From Xiphydria camelus (taxonomy: Eukaryota > Arthropoda > Insecta > Hymenoptera > Xiphydriidae), in the NCBI GenBank assembly GCA_963678675.1, contig OY783192.1, forward strand, positions 32,333,250 to 32,397,249: DNA of 64,000 nucleotides, written 5' to 3'. Position 1 is the first letter of the stretch; each line of letters starts with the position of its first letter. The notes under the pieces are model-generated. The model saw nothing but the letters and a program-made list of their open reading frames with translations, did no database searches and had not been told where the DNA came from. Position numbers and translations under genes: made by a program. Positions 49,027 through 64,000 of the stretch are shown piece by piece.

Positions 49027-52000
49027 AACAACTTCAAGTATACGTGTTCAAATTTGGCGTAAAAGCCGATAGCTTAGTTCTTATGTACACTCGCTGTTTC
49101 TGGGACGCGCAACGAGTGTTGAACTCCCACGACTTTTTAGTACTTTGGAAGAAAATGAAATCGCGGGACTATAAGGTTCTCTACCCCTCTTCTTACTAGT
49201 CTGCTGATTTCGTCTTTGCGGGCGACCTAGGAAAGTGAGGGTCTTCACTAATTGGTAAGTACAGAACGAATTGGTATCTTTCTCTGTATATAAAGAACCG
49301 TGTTGCATTCTGGCCTATTGAATAATGCAATAATTTTTGAAAATATGACCTGCGTAATGGCACCAAGTAAAGTCATCCACGCGATATAGCTTTCTACATT
49401 TGCTTAACACAATAAAGTGCGATGTTATATATCCATAAATCAAAGCTCATACATATAAAAGTTAAAAAGGGAGAAGCGCAACGCGTTGTATATAAATTAC
49501 TTTTATTTAAACTTACGTCGTGCGTGAATTCGAATAAATACAGACGTCAAGGATACACGAGTTTGTAAGTGAATTACAAAAACTTCAATTATGTATGTAC
49601 AAACAACTTTATAACGAGAAACGAAGGCACGGCAGATGTAAATGCTGAGATGCAGGGAATCGATAAAATCGAAAGATTTTAGAAACAATTTCGAACAATG
49701 ATGATCCTTGCTCATCATTTATTGGTGTTGCTAATACTTGTACTCTAATCGCACTTTTTTATGCTCGTGTATAAGTATACCCAGATATATCAAGACACAG
49801 TGAATACCGTACACTATACGCAATACACTATTTATATCACTGTTTATCAATGCAATTGGTATTTCGGAGCAATCTAATAATTCATTCGATTTTCCTACTT
49901 CGTTAAACTCGTTATTTTCATCCATTACAATATCCACGTAATCAAATCTTAAGTCATTAATGGCAATCAAATTCATTCACCATAAAAAGAGAAGTTTATT
50001 ACATATTTTCACCGCCACCCTTATGTTTACGTAGTGGATAACTGAAATGTTAAATAACACTATAATTCTCGAGGGAAAGTGAAGGACGCAAAAATCCTTC
50101 CAGCAAATACTTTATCGGCAAAACTCCATGGAATCATTGAAAGGACAAGTGAATTAAACAATGTTAAACCCTTAAAATTTCTCTACAGGAGTCCTGTAAA
50201 ACCCACCATAAGTACTATTTTCATAGAAACTCCTAGTACTCTTAACTTCGATCACCTAAAAAATAGATAATATTATACAAGCTGTAACTCTCTACTAGGA
50301 ATTAGCATTTACCACCTCTCGTGTATCACCAACCAAATTACTAAACCTAGTAAGCAATACAAATTATACAACCTTCGTTACCAATTTGCATAATAAATTA
50401 ACGAATTACGACGTAGTCATTTATGCAAATACTGTGACCATAGAACAACGAATTTGTTCGGAAATCAATTCACCCTAGCAATCACATACTAGCTACAGTT
50501 TTAAATACAATACAATACTCAAACTGGTTCGTACTCATGCATTATTACAATATGGACGTGGATTGTACCCCGCATCGATAATACCGGTTTCCAACGATTC
50601 TGAGATTTCTTTCCGAAATGCAGAGTATTTTTTAGTCGAAATCATCAACCAATGTATTTTATAATACAACTAAGATTCAATGCAATCACGATAGTCACCA
50701 GAAAGTATTTCTAACGTGGAATTATTTGTATGCAAATAACATTACAAAAAAGAATATCGTCCATATAATTTTTATCGTTACACATACCTCATTAATAGAG
50801 ATCACAGTAATGACAATTCATTCATTTTATTAATTTAACGTAAGTGTTATATAATTCCTTCGTTATAAATGCTACGGTAAAGACGTTCCATTTGGACGTC
50901 GTACATACGTGTAGGTATATCTGTCAAGGACAGAAATGTAGCAGATGATAATGCGTACGCGAGGATCTCCTTTCAATTGAGATTTCGATCCGTTGGAAAG
51001 AGTATATAATAAGCGTAATTATAGTTCACTCTCTGAGAAGATGTAAATACGATCTTCTAAAGAACTTTAAAAAAATTAATCAACAATAAGCGTAGAGTCC
51101 GTGTCTGGAGAAAATTATCTATGATGCACTGCATTTAGGCCTTCAAAGGCCTAGAGAAGATAGAGTTCGTATTCATTTGTATTTGAAATAGATTCATTTG
51201 TTAGAATTGATACTGTGTACTCTAAAAAGTTACCTACTTGAATTAGATATCGAAGAGGCAGATCTTGCAGACGTTAAAATTGCATTCCGTAAGATACATC
51301 ACCTCAGCACTTGTCAAGATAATAAATAGATACTGAGAGGTGTATTATTTTGTATATGCTCTATCTTCTTTCATTTATTCAAAAGCAAGGCAGAGGTGCC
51401 CACTTCAACTATAATTATTTCGTAATTCATGAACTCTTGGCTCCTACTGTTTTAATACTTGTTTTATACCAGTAAAGATAAAAAATTTAGAGGCAACAAA
51501 GCACACGTGCTACGGCTCGGCTCTATCCTATATAAATAAAGCTTTAGATTGATAATTATTTTACTATTTCTCACATATGTACAGTAAATTGATAAGCAAT
51601 AATATTGTTCTTCTTGGCATAACATTCTAATCTGTACAATAATTAATCGGTAAGTTACACTTCGTAATCATGATTATTACTATCATAACGCTACTTATTT
51701 GAAAATGAAAAAAGGTATAGAAATGATTATCATTATAAAACTATAACTCTACGAATTAGGAATGAATTCATTTCGCGTCCTCTGGTCCTACAAGAACATG
51801 TACCTACGCGTATTTCCGTATTGTGAATTGTATATTTATCTCAATAATAGTGATACCTCGAGTAAATAGTATAGTAGTTTACAGAATATTACTTTAGGAG
51901 ATTCCAATTTTGATCATTTCTGGCATTGCTCTAAACTGATCGGTTCGCTTGTAACAGTACTGAGATTGTGTACTTTAAAATACAAAAGTGGGTGAACTGG

Positions 52001-53046
52001 TTAGTTTTTGCGCTCAGATAAATATGTGACAAATTGCTTCTCTATCTTACAAACTCTCACCAATATCATACATGATAATTACAACCTAATAAATAAAATA
52101 TAAGCTCATGCTGGCAAACTTTCCGCACCTTTGGTTCGAGTTTCTGCATATCCATTATACTCTAGAACAGTTCAACTTTGAGAATTCTCAATATACAAAG
52201 ATGACGTTCGATTATAAAAATAGTTCTAACCCACATTGCATTATATAATGTAGTGTACGCTTCAAAGGTATACGTCGATGTAACTATACCAAGGCAATCT
52301 TCCTTTCAAACGCAAAGTTCACTCTTCATTTACCCACTAACAGAGACTTTACTTGCCTCTCTAAAGATCTCTTCTTTGTTCGTTCATATAACCAAATCAA
52401 AATCACACTAATTCTACTGGAAACAAAGGGTAGCTGAACAACTAGGTGCAGCCTCTATATCTTACGATAATCTATCACGCAGATTACTGAAGGTATACAT
52501 TTCAACGAATAAAGTCAGTCATACAAATATGAAGGAAACTTATTTGCACTGCAGAGAAGAAAACTGCGTAGTATACACAATGATAGATATGTGAAAACAA
52601 TAAATATTCCACTTAGTAATCAGAAAAGCGTAGACTTTCCTGTTCAACGATACGCTATGTCTTTAGGACCAGGAGCGAGTTCCTTAACAATTACCGAATG
52701 TTTTGAACTATACACATCAACTTTAGTCTCAACGATTACCACAAATATGCTCCATCAAATCTATGCGTATAGATTTTCCAGCATATTTACAATATATGTC
52801 ATTAAAATCGAAGACATCATCCTCGCAATTTTGCACGGCTTTACCTTTAGCACCTATTTCTTCAACGTTTCATCTGTCCGAAAACGCAGAAGAAAGTACA
52901 CTTAGTGGCTATTCAATAAAACAGGGAATAGACATCTCTGATTATTTCTTCCCTGAGGTCCTGATCGTTCACAGTTCAATATCCAATAATTACTCGCATA
53001 ATTAATAAATTAGTAACTGTGTATGGTTGGACGAAATTGTCGGTGG
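49027..53046 (-). other. Ninein 3'UTR and/or intergenic AT-rich DNA
   Basis: No gene recognised. Short open frames (for example 49731-49976 - and 52591-52905 +) are AT-rich and not similar to known proteins. Minus-strand AATAAA signals (TTTATT on plus) occur near 51374, 50826 and 49503, so the ninein 3'UTR could be 1.7 to 3.5 kb long. The sequence is unusually free of visible transposons. Confidence 0.4.
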
Positions 53047-56000
53047 TCATACGGAGGTGGATTCAGCGCTGCAATGGGTCAACATGTGACAGTGTTGCTC
53101 CAAACGTTCCACTGTGGCTATCAGATAAGCATTCTCCACGTATAGATCTTTAGCGAGCATGTCCGATCGCGCTAATCTGTCCGCCTGATAAACATTTAAA
53201 CTTACTCGGTCTTCGAGACATTTATACATTGCATGTATGCACGTTTGTTATTTTTATTTCACGGGATAAATCAACCGGTAGAGTGATAATGACGTATTTT
53301 TTATGAACCCTTATCATACAAAAATCGAAGAGAAATTAGAGAATTAACGCGCGAACGTACCTGTTCCTTGTACAATTGCATCTGTTGTTGCAGTTTATCT
53401 TGAGCATTCTTCAGCACGAATTGCAAATCCGTGACCTCGTTGCGGTGCTGCTTCCACGTTTCTGGAAAAGAGAAAACGTCATTTGTCGCGAAAAGAAAAT
53501 TCACTTCTCGCATCTCAACATTCCACGTAGCGAAGGATGAATTACGGTGCAAAATTCGCTCGGTATGCTGCTGCTGCTGTTTCAACAGAGTCTGAAGATG
53601 TCGACACTTTTGTTCCTGTGCTTGCAGCCTCGTATTTAATGCCTGTAATACGTTGATGTCGATGCGACACGCCTGTTCTCCAGCACTGACCGGCGTGCAA
53701 TAGCAAGTAACTGCTTTGATGCTTTGCAATTTGAGTATTTCCTGCATCAGCATTTCTTTTTGCTTCATCAAGGAATTGCATTCGGTGTCGATGTTCACTT
53801 TTTTCTGGTGCAACCTTCGTAACTCTTCCCTGTGTGCTCGGCAAAGTTCCTCCGCGGAGGAGTACGTCTCTATTTGATAGCAATTGCAACCGTGAAGATA
53901 ATACGTAGCCTTCACCCGTCGCGGAAAAGAAGGCCCGTCAGTAGGAACTGTTACTTCGGCGTTTTTACTCAATCTAAATGAATCGTTCGATTTTTTAGCT
54001 TCGAAATCGGCCTGATCCATTTTAGGAGGCGTAAGACTATCGAGAATCCCGGCAACACTCGAGTCGTTCGAACACGACGCTTCCGGAGAAACGAAAGTCG
54101 ACGATGGCACGAATCGCTGCGGATAATTAAACACTTCGTATTCCGGGTATTGCGTAGAAAAGTCTGATGTCGAGATCTGACTCTTGGCCTGCAGTTTCTC
54201 ACGTAATTCCTGTATTTCTTTATCCTTTTGTTGCTCTTTTTCTTCTGCTTCCACTCTCCACTGTTGATACTCGTCTTCGAGGTCGATATACTGAAAACAA
54301 ACGATATAAAATAATGACGTCTTGGCAAAATGTTTTTATGCTTTAATCCAATTTTCAAGTTGACACTACGACTTTCTACTGGCGAGAGTCATTGTCATTG
54401 GAACCACGTATTTCACGAAACGTAAATTCCATTTAATCTTACCTGTTGTTCGAGATTGAACCTCTCTTCGATAGGCGACAATCTCCCATCATTTTGTCCT
54501 TTATCTCCTGTGCCAAATTGTTCTTCATATTCAGCCATTTTGGCAATGAGATCAGAAAACTTCTCGTCGCTAACTTTTTGCTCCTGCTCAAACAATTGCC
54601 TTTCTTCTTCCAACTTTCCAGCCCAATAATCCTCGCATTGTTCATACTCCGCCCTCAACAAATCCAGGCTCCTTTCCAGTTCAACGCATCGTTCAGTCAG
54701 TTGTTTCCTTTCGGAGGCATGCTGCACCTCTTGCTCCCCCAGCAATTCCTTTACCATATCTAAGTCTTGAACATTCTCCTGTCTAACGACATTCAGCCTG
54801 CCAGTTTCGAGCTTGTCATTGGACATCGTCAGACTGTGACTATTCGAATTCCTATCCTTTTCCACTCTTGGCTGATCGGCACTGAAATTCTCGTCTTTCC
54901 TCGGTGGGTAATCTCTGAGACTAGTAATTTTATTTTTCATTGTATGACTCTTTACGTCTAAGTTATTGAAGTTCTTGTCGATGTTGTGTATCGTGTCGTC
55001 GCTGTTGGACATCCGCTTTCCCAATTTCAATTTGTCGCTCTTGTTGATAACCAGATCTCTTAGCGATTCGCTCGTACGTTCTTCACATTCTGCCTCGAGT
55101 TCATTGGCTAAACTTCTAGTGGGTTCGACTTCTTTGAAGGCAGACGACTGCGGGCAAATATTCACGTCACGTTTATCATTCACCTGTCATCTGTCGTACA
55201 ATATCATACGCATTGAGCTTACTTACACATTCGAATTGTTTCAGTAATCTTTCAAGCTCTGCTACCCGCGCTATTAAGGCTGCTGTGTCGTATGTATCGT
55301 CCTGACCTGTAACATTATGCATAATGTATGAATGATTTCAAAAGTCAACGGGTCGATTCCATAAAGCTGAAACGAAACGAGTGCAGCTATATATTCAAAA
55401 AAGCTGCTCTAGTTAGATGTTGTACCTTCAGTCTCGTCCGGTAATGTTCGCTTATTTGCGGAATTTTGCAAAACTTCTCTTTCTCTGTAATACAGCGATT
55501 TATTAATTAGCAACGTTTTAAAATAAATATTTCTGATATTAAATAGGACAATCGCATACCTGGTATTCTTAATAGTACTATCACGTCCCTTAAGAATTTC
55601 TAATTCGGATTTAAGCTCGTCATTTTGATCTCGAAGCACGGATGCTTCGGATTGAAGATGTTTTATACGATCTATAAGAGAGATCACTTGTTCGTGTTCC
55701 CTTGCTTCCACATTTTCCACCTACCAAAACGTTTCATCACTAAACTATATCACAAATGATGATGCTATACCAACTCTTATCGATACGCAACAATTCAGAA
55801 TACCTTGGTATTCGATACTTTTATTGAATACATCCACTGTACCTCGTCATGTTCGGCTGCCAGCATTTGTACTTTCATTTGCAACTGATTATTGGAGACT
55901 TTCAACTTAGTTATTTGATCGCAAAAGTTTTGATTTTCAATTTCTAGAGTCTGATTCTCCTGCAAAACATTTGCGAGCTCCACTCTGATCCTCTGATCCT

Positions 56001-58377
56001 CGAGCTGTAACGTTTGCAATCTCTGATCCATTAACTTTAAAGCGGCGGCATTCGCTTCGCGTTCGACGCCAAGCTGATTCGTCAAATCCTTAGTTGCCTC
56101 GGCGTGTTTCAGTTCCAATTGTTTCAGCTGATTTTGACTAGAGTTCTCCAGTTGAACGTGATGTTCGTCAACTTCTTGCGCGAGTAACCTCGCCCTTTCA
56201 TTGGCTTCGGCTATGTTTATTCGTAATTTATCCCTTTCTCCGCTGAGATGTTCCATTAACGTGCTGTAACGGATACAGACACGCTTAACTTTATCACTGT
56301 CCTTACTACAAGTACAGTACATTCCACACGGTGTCAAGCAGTCAGGGAATTCTGGAAAACCTGGAATTGTCCGGGAATTATGTCGGTCAGGGAGAAGTCA
56401 GGGGAAATAAAGAATTTTCGGGAATTTTTCGAAAATACTCAAATGTCACAAGTAGCTTGACTTCTAATCTGTTAGAATTTTTAAGAATTATATAGAAGTC
56501 CATAGAAAGTGTTGCATATGTGTATATGCACGTACTTAAGTTTTTTCTTGTTTTAAAAAAAGCTTTTAAATAATATTATTTGGCAAAATCAAATTATTTT
56601 GATGCTTATTTCTCAGTTGTCATAACCCGTCCTACGAATATTAGTTGATTTATTCATTTGACGAAAACTGATTAATACGTAACACTTTATACTAGATCTA
56701 TACCCATAGTGGTCAGGAAAATTTGACTATTTTAGACTGAAAAACTTGGAAAAGTCGGGGAATTTCTTTTTCACATTTTGCTAGACACCGTGATTCCACG
56801 CGATGCTACTCACTTTAACGTTCGAACTTCTTCTTGATAAAGAACGAGGGCAGCTTTCAATAGACTTATGTGAGTACCCATGATTCTATTGTCAGATTCG
56901 TCGCATAAACTTTTAAGTTCTTCGCATAAAACGTTCGTTAGCTCTGTAAGGCTAACGGTCGACCCGGAGAATCCGAGATCGGACAGAAGCGTCGCCGCAT
57001 CCGGAATCCCTGCGACTTCCCACATATCCACGATTGTGCTACTTTCCGCGAAGCTGTTGTTTCGAAAGTACAAATAATAATTAGCCTTCCAGGAAATGAT
57101 ACGAGGAGACCACATTAAAACTTTACCCGGTGTGATGAGGTCCGAGTATGTGGACACTGTCCTTCTGCGATTCTTGCTTGGTCATACTGTTCCGAAGTCC
57201 ACCGTCCCAGCCTGAATCTAAATGTTCCTGGACGAGTTTTTCATTTTGAAAGAGAAGAAGAAAGTCCTCCAAATTGATCAGTCCATCGTGATTCATATCC
57301 AGCTTCTCGAAAACACGCTCGATCGTCTAAATAAATCAAATTGCGATCGTTAAGAGTTTGATTTCGTAGAACTGATAAATATGACTGGAATGAGGGATTC
57401 GAGTGGACGACTGCGCGATAATCTTTGAAGTCAATACAAAATTACTTGTCTCGGTAACGTTGGAATCCCGATGCAATGAGACAAAGCGCATAACTCTGAA
57501 CAATTTATATTCCCATCCATACCAGAACTCACTTTACTCCACAACGTTCGTAGTTTTCGAATATCCAAATTCTCATCTGCAATATTTAATAAACGCAACG
57601 TCTTATACCTTCAAAATTTGAAATACAAATATGCGATGTCAATGAGATACTCGCTATCGGGTTGTGGGAAGAGTGAGAAAGAACATCGGGGCATCTGTGC
57701 AGGGAATCTATAGATTTAAGTAGAGTAAATTTACGCGTCAGATTTATCAGACGAATATAGAAACTATGAAGCAACGATGTACATAAAGCAAGTTAAATAG
57801 TTAAGAAGTAGTGGTGGGAAAGGGGAAGGAAAGAATAGAATGAAAAATGCGATATTTGTAGATAATTTTAACTCGCTGCGACAGCACTCGCCTTTAAAGT
57901 ACAGTGACGTGGTTCAAAACAATAAGACCAACGTTTTTCTAATTTTTTCAACAAATTATGTTCCTTTAAAAGATGGACTTTTCCTAGTCAATTACCTAAG
58001 TTTGTGCGGTGAAAATCCACCGCATCGTCCTTGGCTTTCAATTTACAGCCGTAATTCTTGTGCGCAAATTGAGAAGCATTCAAAGTCTGTAAAGAGTCGC
58101 TGGCAAAGCCGCTCTTGGTGTTCTCGGACACCCCTTCTTGCGATTTACCTAGCAAAGCCAAGAGACCATCTCGAAATTCATAAAAAGACACGGATTTCCG
58201 CACCGGAGTTTGCTCCAAGAGGCAAGATATTAGCTCCTTGCCGCGTTCCTCCAGCTGCAACTTATCGCATAAGGCACGTAACCCATCTTCTTCCAATCCC
58301 TCCTGTCCGTTACCGAGACAACTCTCATATACAGTTAGAAGCTGCTGCTCGTAAGGATCGTTGCAGCCTCCCTCCAT
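53047..58377 (-). CDS. Nin: Ninein-like centrosomal protein (Bsg25D homologue)
   Basis: Centrosome/microtubule-anchoring EF-hand and coiled-coil protein; the Drosophila homologue is Bsg25D. Minus-strand exons: 58377-57996, 57576-57446, 57326-57127, 57053-56814, 56263-55843, 55720-55560, 55484-55426, 55306-55227, 55183-54443, 54290-53546, 53461-53361, 53184-53047; 3399 bases, 1132 codons plus stop. The N-terminus YEQQLLTVYESCLGNGQEGL through KSVSFYEFRDGLLALLG matches the first ninein EF-hand region. An intact EF loop, DMNHDGLINLED, is at residues 181-192 (Asp, Asn, Asp at 1, 3, 5). From about residue 270 to the end are coiled coils, with an Asp/Ser-rich linker in the middle. The C-terminus ADRLARSDMLAKDLYVENAY is well formed. 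The 84-bp intron between 53546 and 53461 is itself open in frame, so retention would add 28 residues. Confidence 0.9.
56337..56792. mobile_element. Inverted-repeat element in ninein intron 4, with 6-bp duplication
   Basis: Termini CACGGTGTCAAGCA on the left and the inverse TGCTAGACACCGTG on the right. The flanks are ATTCCA directly before and directly after, a 6-bp direct repeat. The interior (about 430 bp) is AT-rich; both ends have GTCAGGGAATT / AAGTCGGGGAATT-like repeats. It lies 73 bp from exon 5. No open frame. The family is uncertain. Confidence 0.75.
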
Positions 58378-59618
58378 CGCATTCTCTCACAATTATTAAA
58401 ACTTCCTTCACCTGTGATTGCAATAATAAAAGAAGCTTTGGAATGATCTGACTCTTTTAAACGCGTTTTTCGGGGGCTTATTCAGAGGCCTTGTAAATAA
58501 CTGTTATATCAAAACTAAAAGCCCTAAAACCGAATTACTCGAAATGTCTGTAAATACTGTAAATGTAAATTACTGTAAATGTGTGTGTCTGTAAGAGTTT
58601 AATTCTAGCACGTGTATCACCCAACATTGCTTATAAATACACACATCAGAGAGGAACGTGCTCGACTCAAATAATTCTCTAGATATCTACAAATTGAACT
58701 GATCCGTAGTAGTGAAATTCTTGCCCTATCTTAAGTACTCATCGCGTGTTATCTTAATTCTTGTAAAACGTATCGAATAAGAGCGAAATTGCTAAAGAGC
58801 CATTCCTTATCTAATCATACCTCCGTATTAGCCGCTATCGCGTGCCTACCTCTAATTTCAATACTCATTATGCGGATCATACATGTCATATGCAATCATA
58901 TAACAAAAATAACTTTACCTCTTCGTGATACGCATTTAAGTTCCAAAGTTCTGCACGTAGAAAGAACTACCCTTTTTCACTGTAAATACTGTAACCGTGT
59001 AGGGATCGATAGTCAATAATTACAATTCTTTATCAAAAATCGTTATTTCTTGTTTGACTCGTTGATGGTTCAAGAGCAATCAGCTGATTGATGATCGGAG
59101 GAGGGATTGAGCTAATCCGTATAACAAGGTTTATGAGTTACATTTGTGGAGATTATCCGTAGTAGATGAATCGATAGCAATATTAATTAATTAAGAACTA
59201 TTTGAACACAAAAATAACGATAAAGTTTGCGTTCGTTTGGTTAACTCGTTTTTTTATGTTCCAACGAAACAAGGCACAGCTAACCGCGAGTTTACGTAAC
59301 GGAAGCTCAATGATTCAAATGTACGCGCTAATAAAAATAGATAGGTATGTACATATGTTGGTGACGATGAATCTTAATTTGCACGTCATTTTTTCACATC
59401 GCCGTTATTTTTTATTTATCGGCAGTGTGGACAAGATCTACTGATAACTTATTTGTAAACCAGCCCTTTTCGCTTCACTTGTCCACCGCGCGCATTACGC
59501 GGGGGCGCCACACGCATCGATAAGGAAGTTCGACGTCTTTCCTCTCTGTGTCAGAATCAGTCACACGAAGAAGAAAGAACGCAGCGACGGTCGGATTTTC
59601 AGCTGTTATTCCGCAAAA
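58378..59618. promoter_or_regulatory. Divergent interval between ninein and COX5B
   Basis: Head-to-head genes with 1.2 kb between start codons. A tandem CTGTAAAT-type repeat is at about 58548-58590. Near COX5B the DNA turns GC-rich (about 59480-59530, GCGCGCATTACGCGGGGGCG) and includes GCATCGATAAGG, close to a DRE half site. The COX5B start probably lies near 59540-59600. Confidence 0.4.
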
Positions 59619-61146
59619 ATGGCATCTTTGTATGGCAGAGTCATTCTTCAAACTTCTCGCCGATCTCTTTCATACGCCCCAGTGAGATATTGCAAAAGTA
59701 ATTACTTTCTAGATTTCTCTCGGCACCGTTCCACCCCCCTCGATTCATATTCACGAGTTTATTATTCTAATTACGTAACCCGCACTCGACGGTCGCTGAA
59801 TAATTCCGTCTGCTAAAAAATGTTCACACACAAGATAGCGTACAATTAAATTTATGATCATCTCGTTCGTAGCGTTCTACGATCCCCTGGAACATGCCAC
59901 CGGACTGGAAAAGCGAGAACTTCTTGCGAAAGCTGCGGGAAATGATGTAAGTCCTTTTCCAGGTTCTCATTAATGTAGATAAGTGACAACGATTTTCACC
60001 TGTCCACACCTTCGAGCAGGTGCTCCTATTATTTCTGGAATTTTTATACACGGGTGTTTCTCTTTGGAACTATTGCAATAAAATTCTCGTACCGGGCGTG
60101 TCATTTGCCTCTTGTTATATGTATTTTAAATGGAGCTTTTCTCTGAGATAACAGTGAACATTTTAAATAAATTTTAACTAGCAACTGCCGGCATCTTTGA
60201 TCACGTGGATGCCAAATATGTGCTATCTTGGATTTTATTATAGATCTATTTGTATTTTATAATACGTCCATACATTATTTTTGTGTATCTTTTACAGTAA
60301 AGACGGCGTTTCCCAGAAATTCCCCAGTTTTTACGATGACTTTTGTTACTAAAATTGTCACTTCTCAGCTCCCTTTTGTCAAAAATCTCATAAAAAATAA
60401 CCTGTGTCCATTCAGAAAGTCCAGGCTCCTTAACAATGACATTTTTTAAAATGGGATCAGTAGTTTCAAAGATTACCCCCTATAATCAAACCAACTCGAA
60501 CTTTTCCTCCTTATTGTATCAGTGTAAATTAATCATAGCTTTAACACTACATTGTGCATTGTAAAGTGAAATATGTAACTTAATATTCAATTTAGTAACA
60601 ATAATTCAACTTTAATGTCTTCATATTACAAGATTTATACATATATCTGCTATCCAAATTTTCAAATTAATTATACATATGTATAAGTGTTATTGAATTA
60701 AATAGTATTCATTCAGTTCAGTTGTACTCAGCTGTATTCAGTTCAGTTCAGTTCAGTTGTATTCAACCAACATTTGACTATAGATATTTGATCATAATTC
60801 TTACAGCCTTACGAAATGAAGAATGAATAAAAATTATTCGTTGTAATTGCACAGTTACCTAACTTCTATGATATAGCAATAATATTTAGCTCGAAAGCGT
60901 TACGTCTCATGCAATTGATGTATGCCTTATATTCTGTAGAATCCCTTCGACATGAAAATCCAAAAACGAGGACCAGGCACCAAGGACTGCCCTAATCTAA
61001 TTACAAGTGCATTTGACAGTCGAATCGTTGGTTGCATCTGTGAAGAGGACGCCACGAATGTAAATTGGATGTGGTTGCACCAGGGCTGCCCACGTCGTTG
61101 CGAATGCGGTTATTGGTTCAAATTAGTTGAGAAGGCTCCTGTATAA
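59619..61146 (+). CDS. COX5B: Cytochrome c oxidase subunit 5B, mitochondrial
   Basis: Zinc-binding nuclear-encoded subunit of respiratory complex IV, on the matrix side. Exons 59619-59697, 59873-59946, 60940-61146; 360 bases, 119 codons plus stop, the usual size. MASLYGRVILQTSRRSLSYA is a Ser/Arg-rich, acid-free targeting peptide. The mature part has DPLEHATGLEKRELLAKAAG, NPFDMKIQKRGPGTKDCPNL, RIVGCICEED and CPRRCECGYWFKLVEKAP. The cysteine pairs in GCICEED and RCECG are the metal ligands known for the family. Intron 2 is about 1 kb and holds a small TTCAG-type tandem repeat (60712-60766). Polyadenylation signal AATAAA is at 61527. Tandem with DDX27. Confidence 0.96.
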
Positions 61147-61526
61147 ATGTAATTGTGGATAAGTTAGTCGATCGTTTGAGACACTTACTTAGAATTAACG
61201 TCATATTAGATAAAATACGAGACTGGCTTTATTCGACGTTCACCCAAGCATCAACTTCCTCTCCTCAATCACAGCTGCATAAATTATTCAAATGTACGAA
61301 TGTTGTATGTCAGGAAAGCACTATATCACAGTTGACTTCATCTTGCGGAACACATGATTTCCCTTCAAATAAAACGAACTTTATATTGCCGGTATCTTAG
61401 AGTAGTTTGTACCGATTGCATTCTGCACCGAGAAATGGATAGCTGGTCTGTCTTGGCAAAACTATCTCTTAAGCGACTGAATGACATTGGTAAATTTCAG
61501 CACACAAGTCTATATAGGTAAACCAT

Positions 61527-61532
61527 AATAAA
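61527..61532 (+). terminator. COX5B polyadenylation signal
   Basis: AATAAA 380 bp after the stop. The 61147-61526 interval is therefore best read as 3'UTR; the open frame from 61155 within it begins with GTG and has no recognisable similarity. Confidence 0.65.
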
Positions 61533-61994
61533 ATTATATTACAATCAAACTTATAGTTACTTATAGTTAACGGGTTGTAAATTAAGATAAACTATTCTGT
61601 GAATTTAACGAATAATTAGAAGTAAATGGAGTTATTTGCATGATAGCGGTGATCAGATTAGGTAAACTTTAACCATTTCCAGTGAGTAAATAACTTCTCC
61701 AGCAGCGAAGTTTCGTGTTTTGATCATCAACCGTTTAAATTTTCAATATAATGCTGGTTAATTGCTATTACATATTGCATTATTATGTCATACGTAAGTA
61801 ATAAGGATCAAGCACGAATCTTACGCCTGAATGCAGTTGACCCTTCTTACTTGTATGTTAGGCCTGTCTAGTACCAAGCCGTACATTCGTCGCACGTGTC
61901 GAAGAGGCGGTATAACCTCAAATTGCTGAAGCGATAGTTTGCAACAGTTCTGCCGTTCAATTTCGTGAAAATAGTGATGTTTAACTATTGAAAA
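61533..61994 (+). promoter_or_regulatory. Intergenic and presumed DDX27 promoter
   Basis: 460 bp between the COX5B signal and the DDX27 start. The part near 61870-61960 is GC-richer (GTCGCACGTGTCGAAGAGGC) and likely contains the promoter and 5'UTR. No precise start is visible. Confidence 0.4.

Positions 61995-64000
<2,006 letters not shown>

Noticed and set aside
53185..53229. Ninein last exon beginning at the ATG at 53229
   Set aside because: No acceptor lies upstream in frame; the acceptor TTTATCAG at 53185 joins the previous exon in phase and yields a continuous coiled coil.
57840..58451. 203-codon plus-strand frame
   Set aside because: It is the antisense shadow of ninein exon 1, whose minus-strand reading has clear EF-hand similarity.
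61155..61400. 81-codon frame just after COX5B
   Set aside because: Starts with GTG, lies between the COX5B stop and its AATAAA, and has no recognised similarity; it is 3'UTR.

Overview
The window is nuclear DNA of an insect. Genes have short introns with canonical GT-AG borders, single-gene transcription units, AATAAA signals, and many small inverted-repeat transposons. The proteins are closest in style to insect homologues (Orc1, Trf4-1, COX4, RpS7, ninein/Bsg25D, COX5B, DDX27). The frequent CpG in an otherwise AT-rich sequence fits Hymenoptera (ant, bee or wasp), but that placement is inference.

Region 1 to about 26.5 kb shows no gene I can recognise. It holds dispersed fold-back DNA transposons (several with TTAA or TA target duplications), one long-inverted-repeat element with a decayed mariner-type transposase tail, a fragment of a LINE endonuclease, a probable solo LTR, microsatellites and three poly-C tracts. 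Region 27 to 64 kb is gene-dense: Orc1 (+), a ten-finger C2H2 protein (+), a small methyltransferase-like gene (-), the poly(A) polymerase Trf4-1 (+), COX4 (-), RpS7 (+), ninein (-), COX5B (+) and the 5' half of DDX27 (+, cut by the window edge). I rebuilt the exons by reading splice sites and checking that every gene stays in frame; the complete coding sequences come to 1163, 1028, 196, 580, 167, 193, 1132 and 119 codons before the stop.

The genes are housekeeping and not an operon: DNA replication licensing, RNA tailing and surveillance, translation, ribosome biogenesis, centrosome and two respiratory-chain subunits. COX4 and RpS7 are divergent with only about 230 bp between their probable first exons. 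Several tail-to-tail pairs have closely spaced 3' ends. Transposons have entered introns of Orc1, Trf4-1, ninein and DDX27 and the Orc1 3'UTR; one TTAA element overlaps a possible Orc1 splice acceptor.

I found no bacterial-type system, CRISPR array or clearly new pathway. The points most worth checking are the transposon at the Orc1 splice site, the hairpin in the Orc1 3'UTR, two unassigned open frames (25634-26209 and 39063-39290), and the set of inverted-repeat elements sharing one terminal motif.
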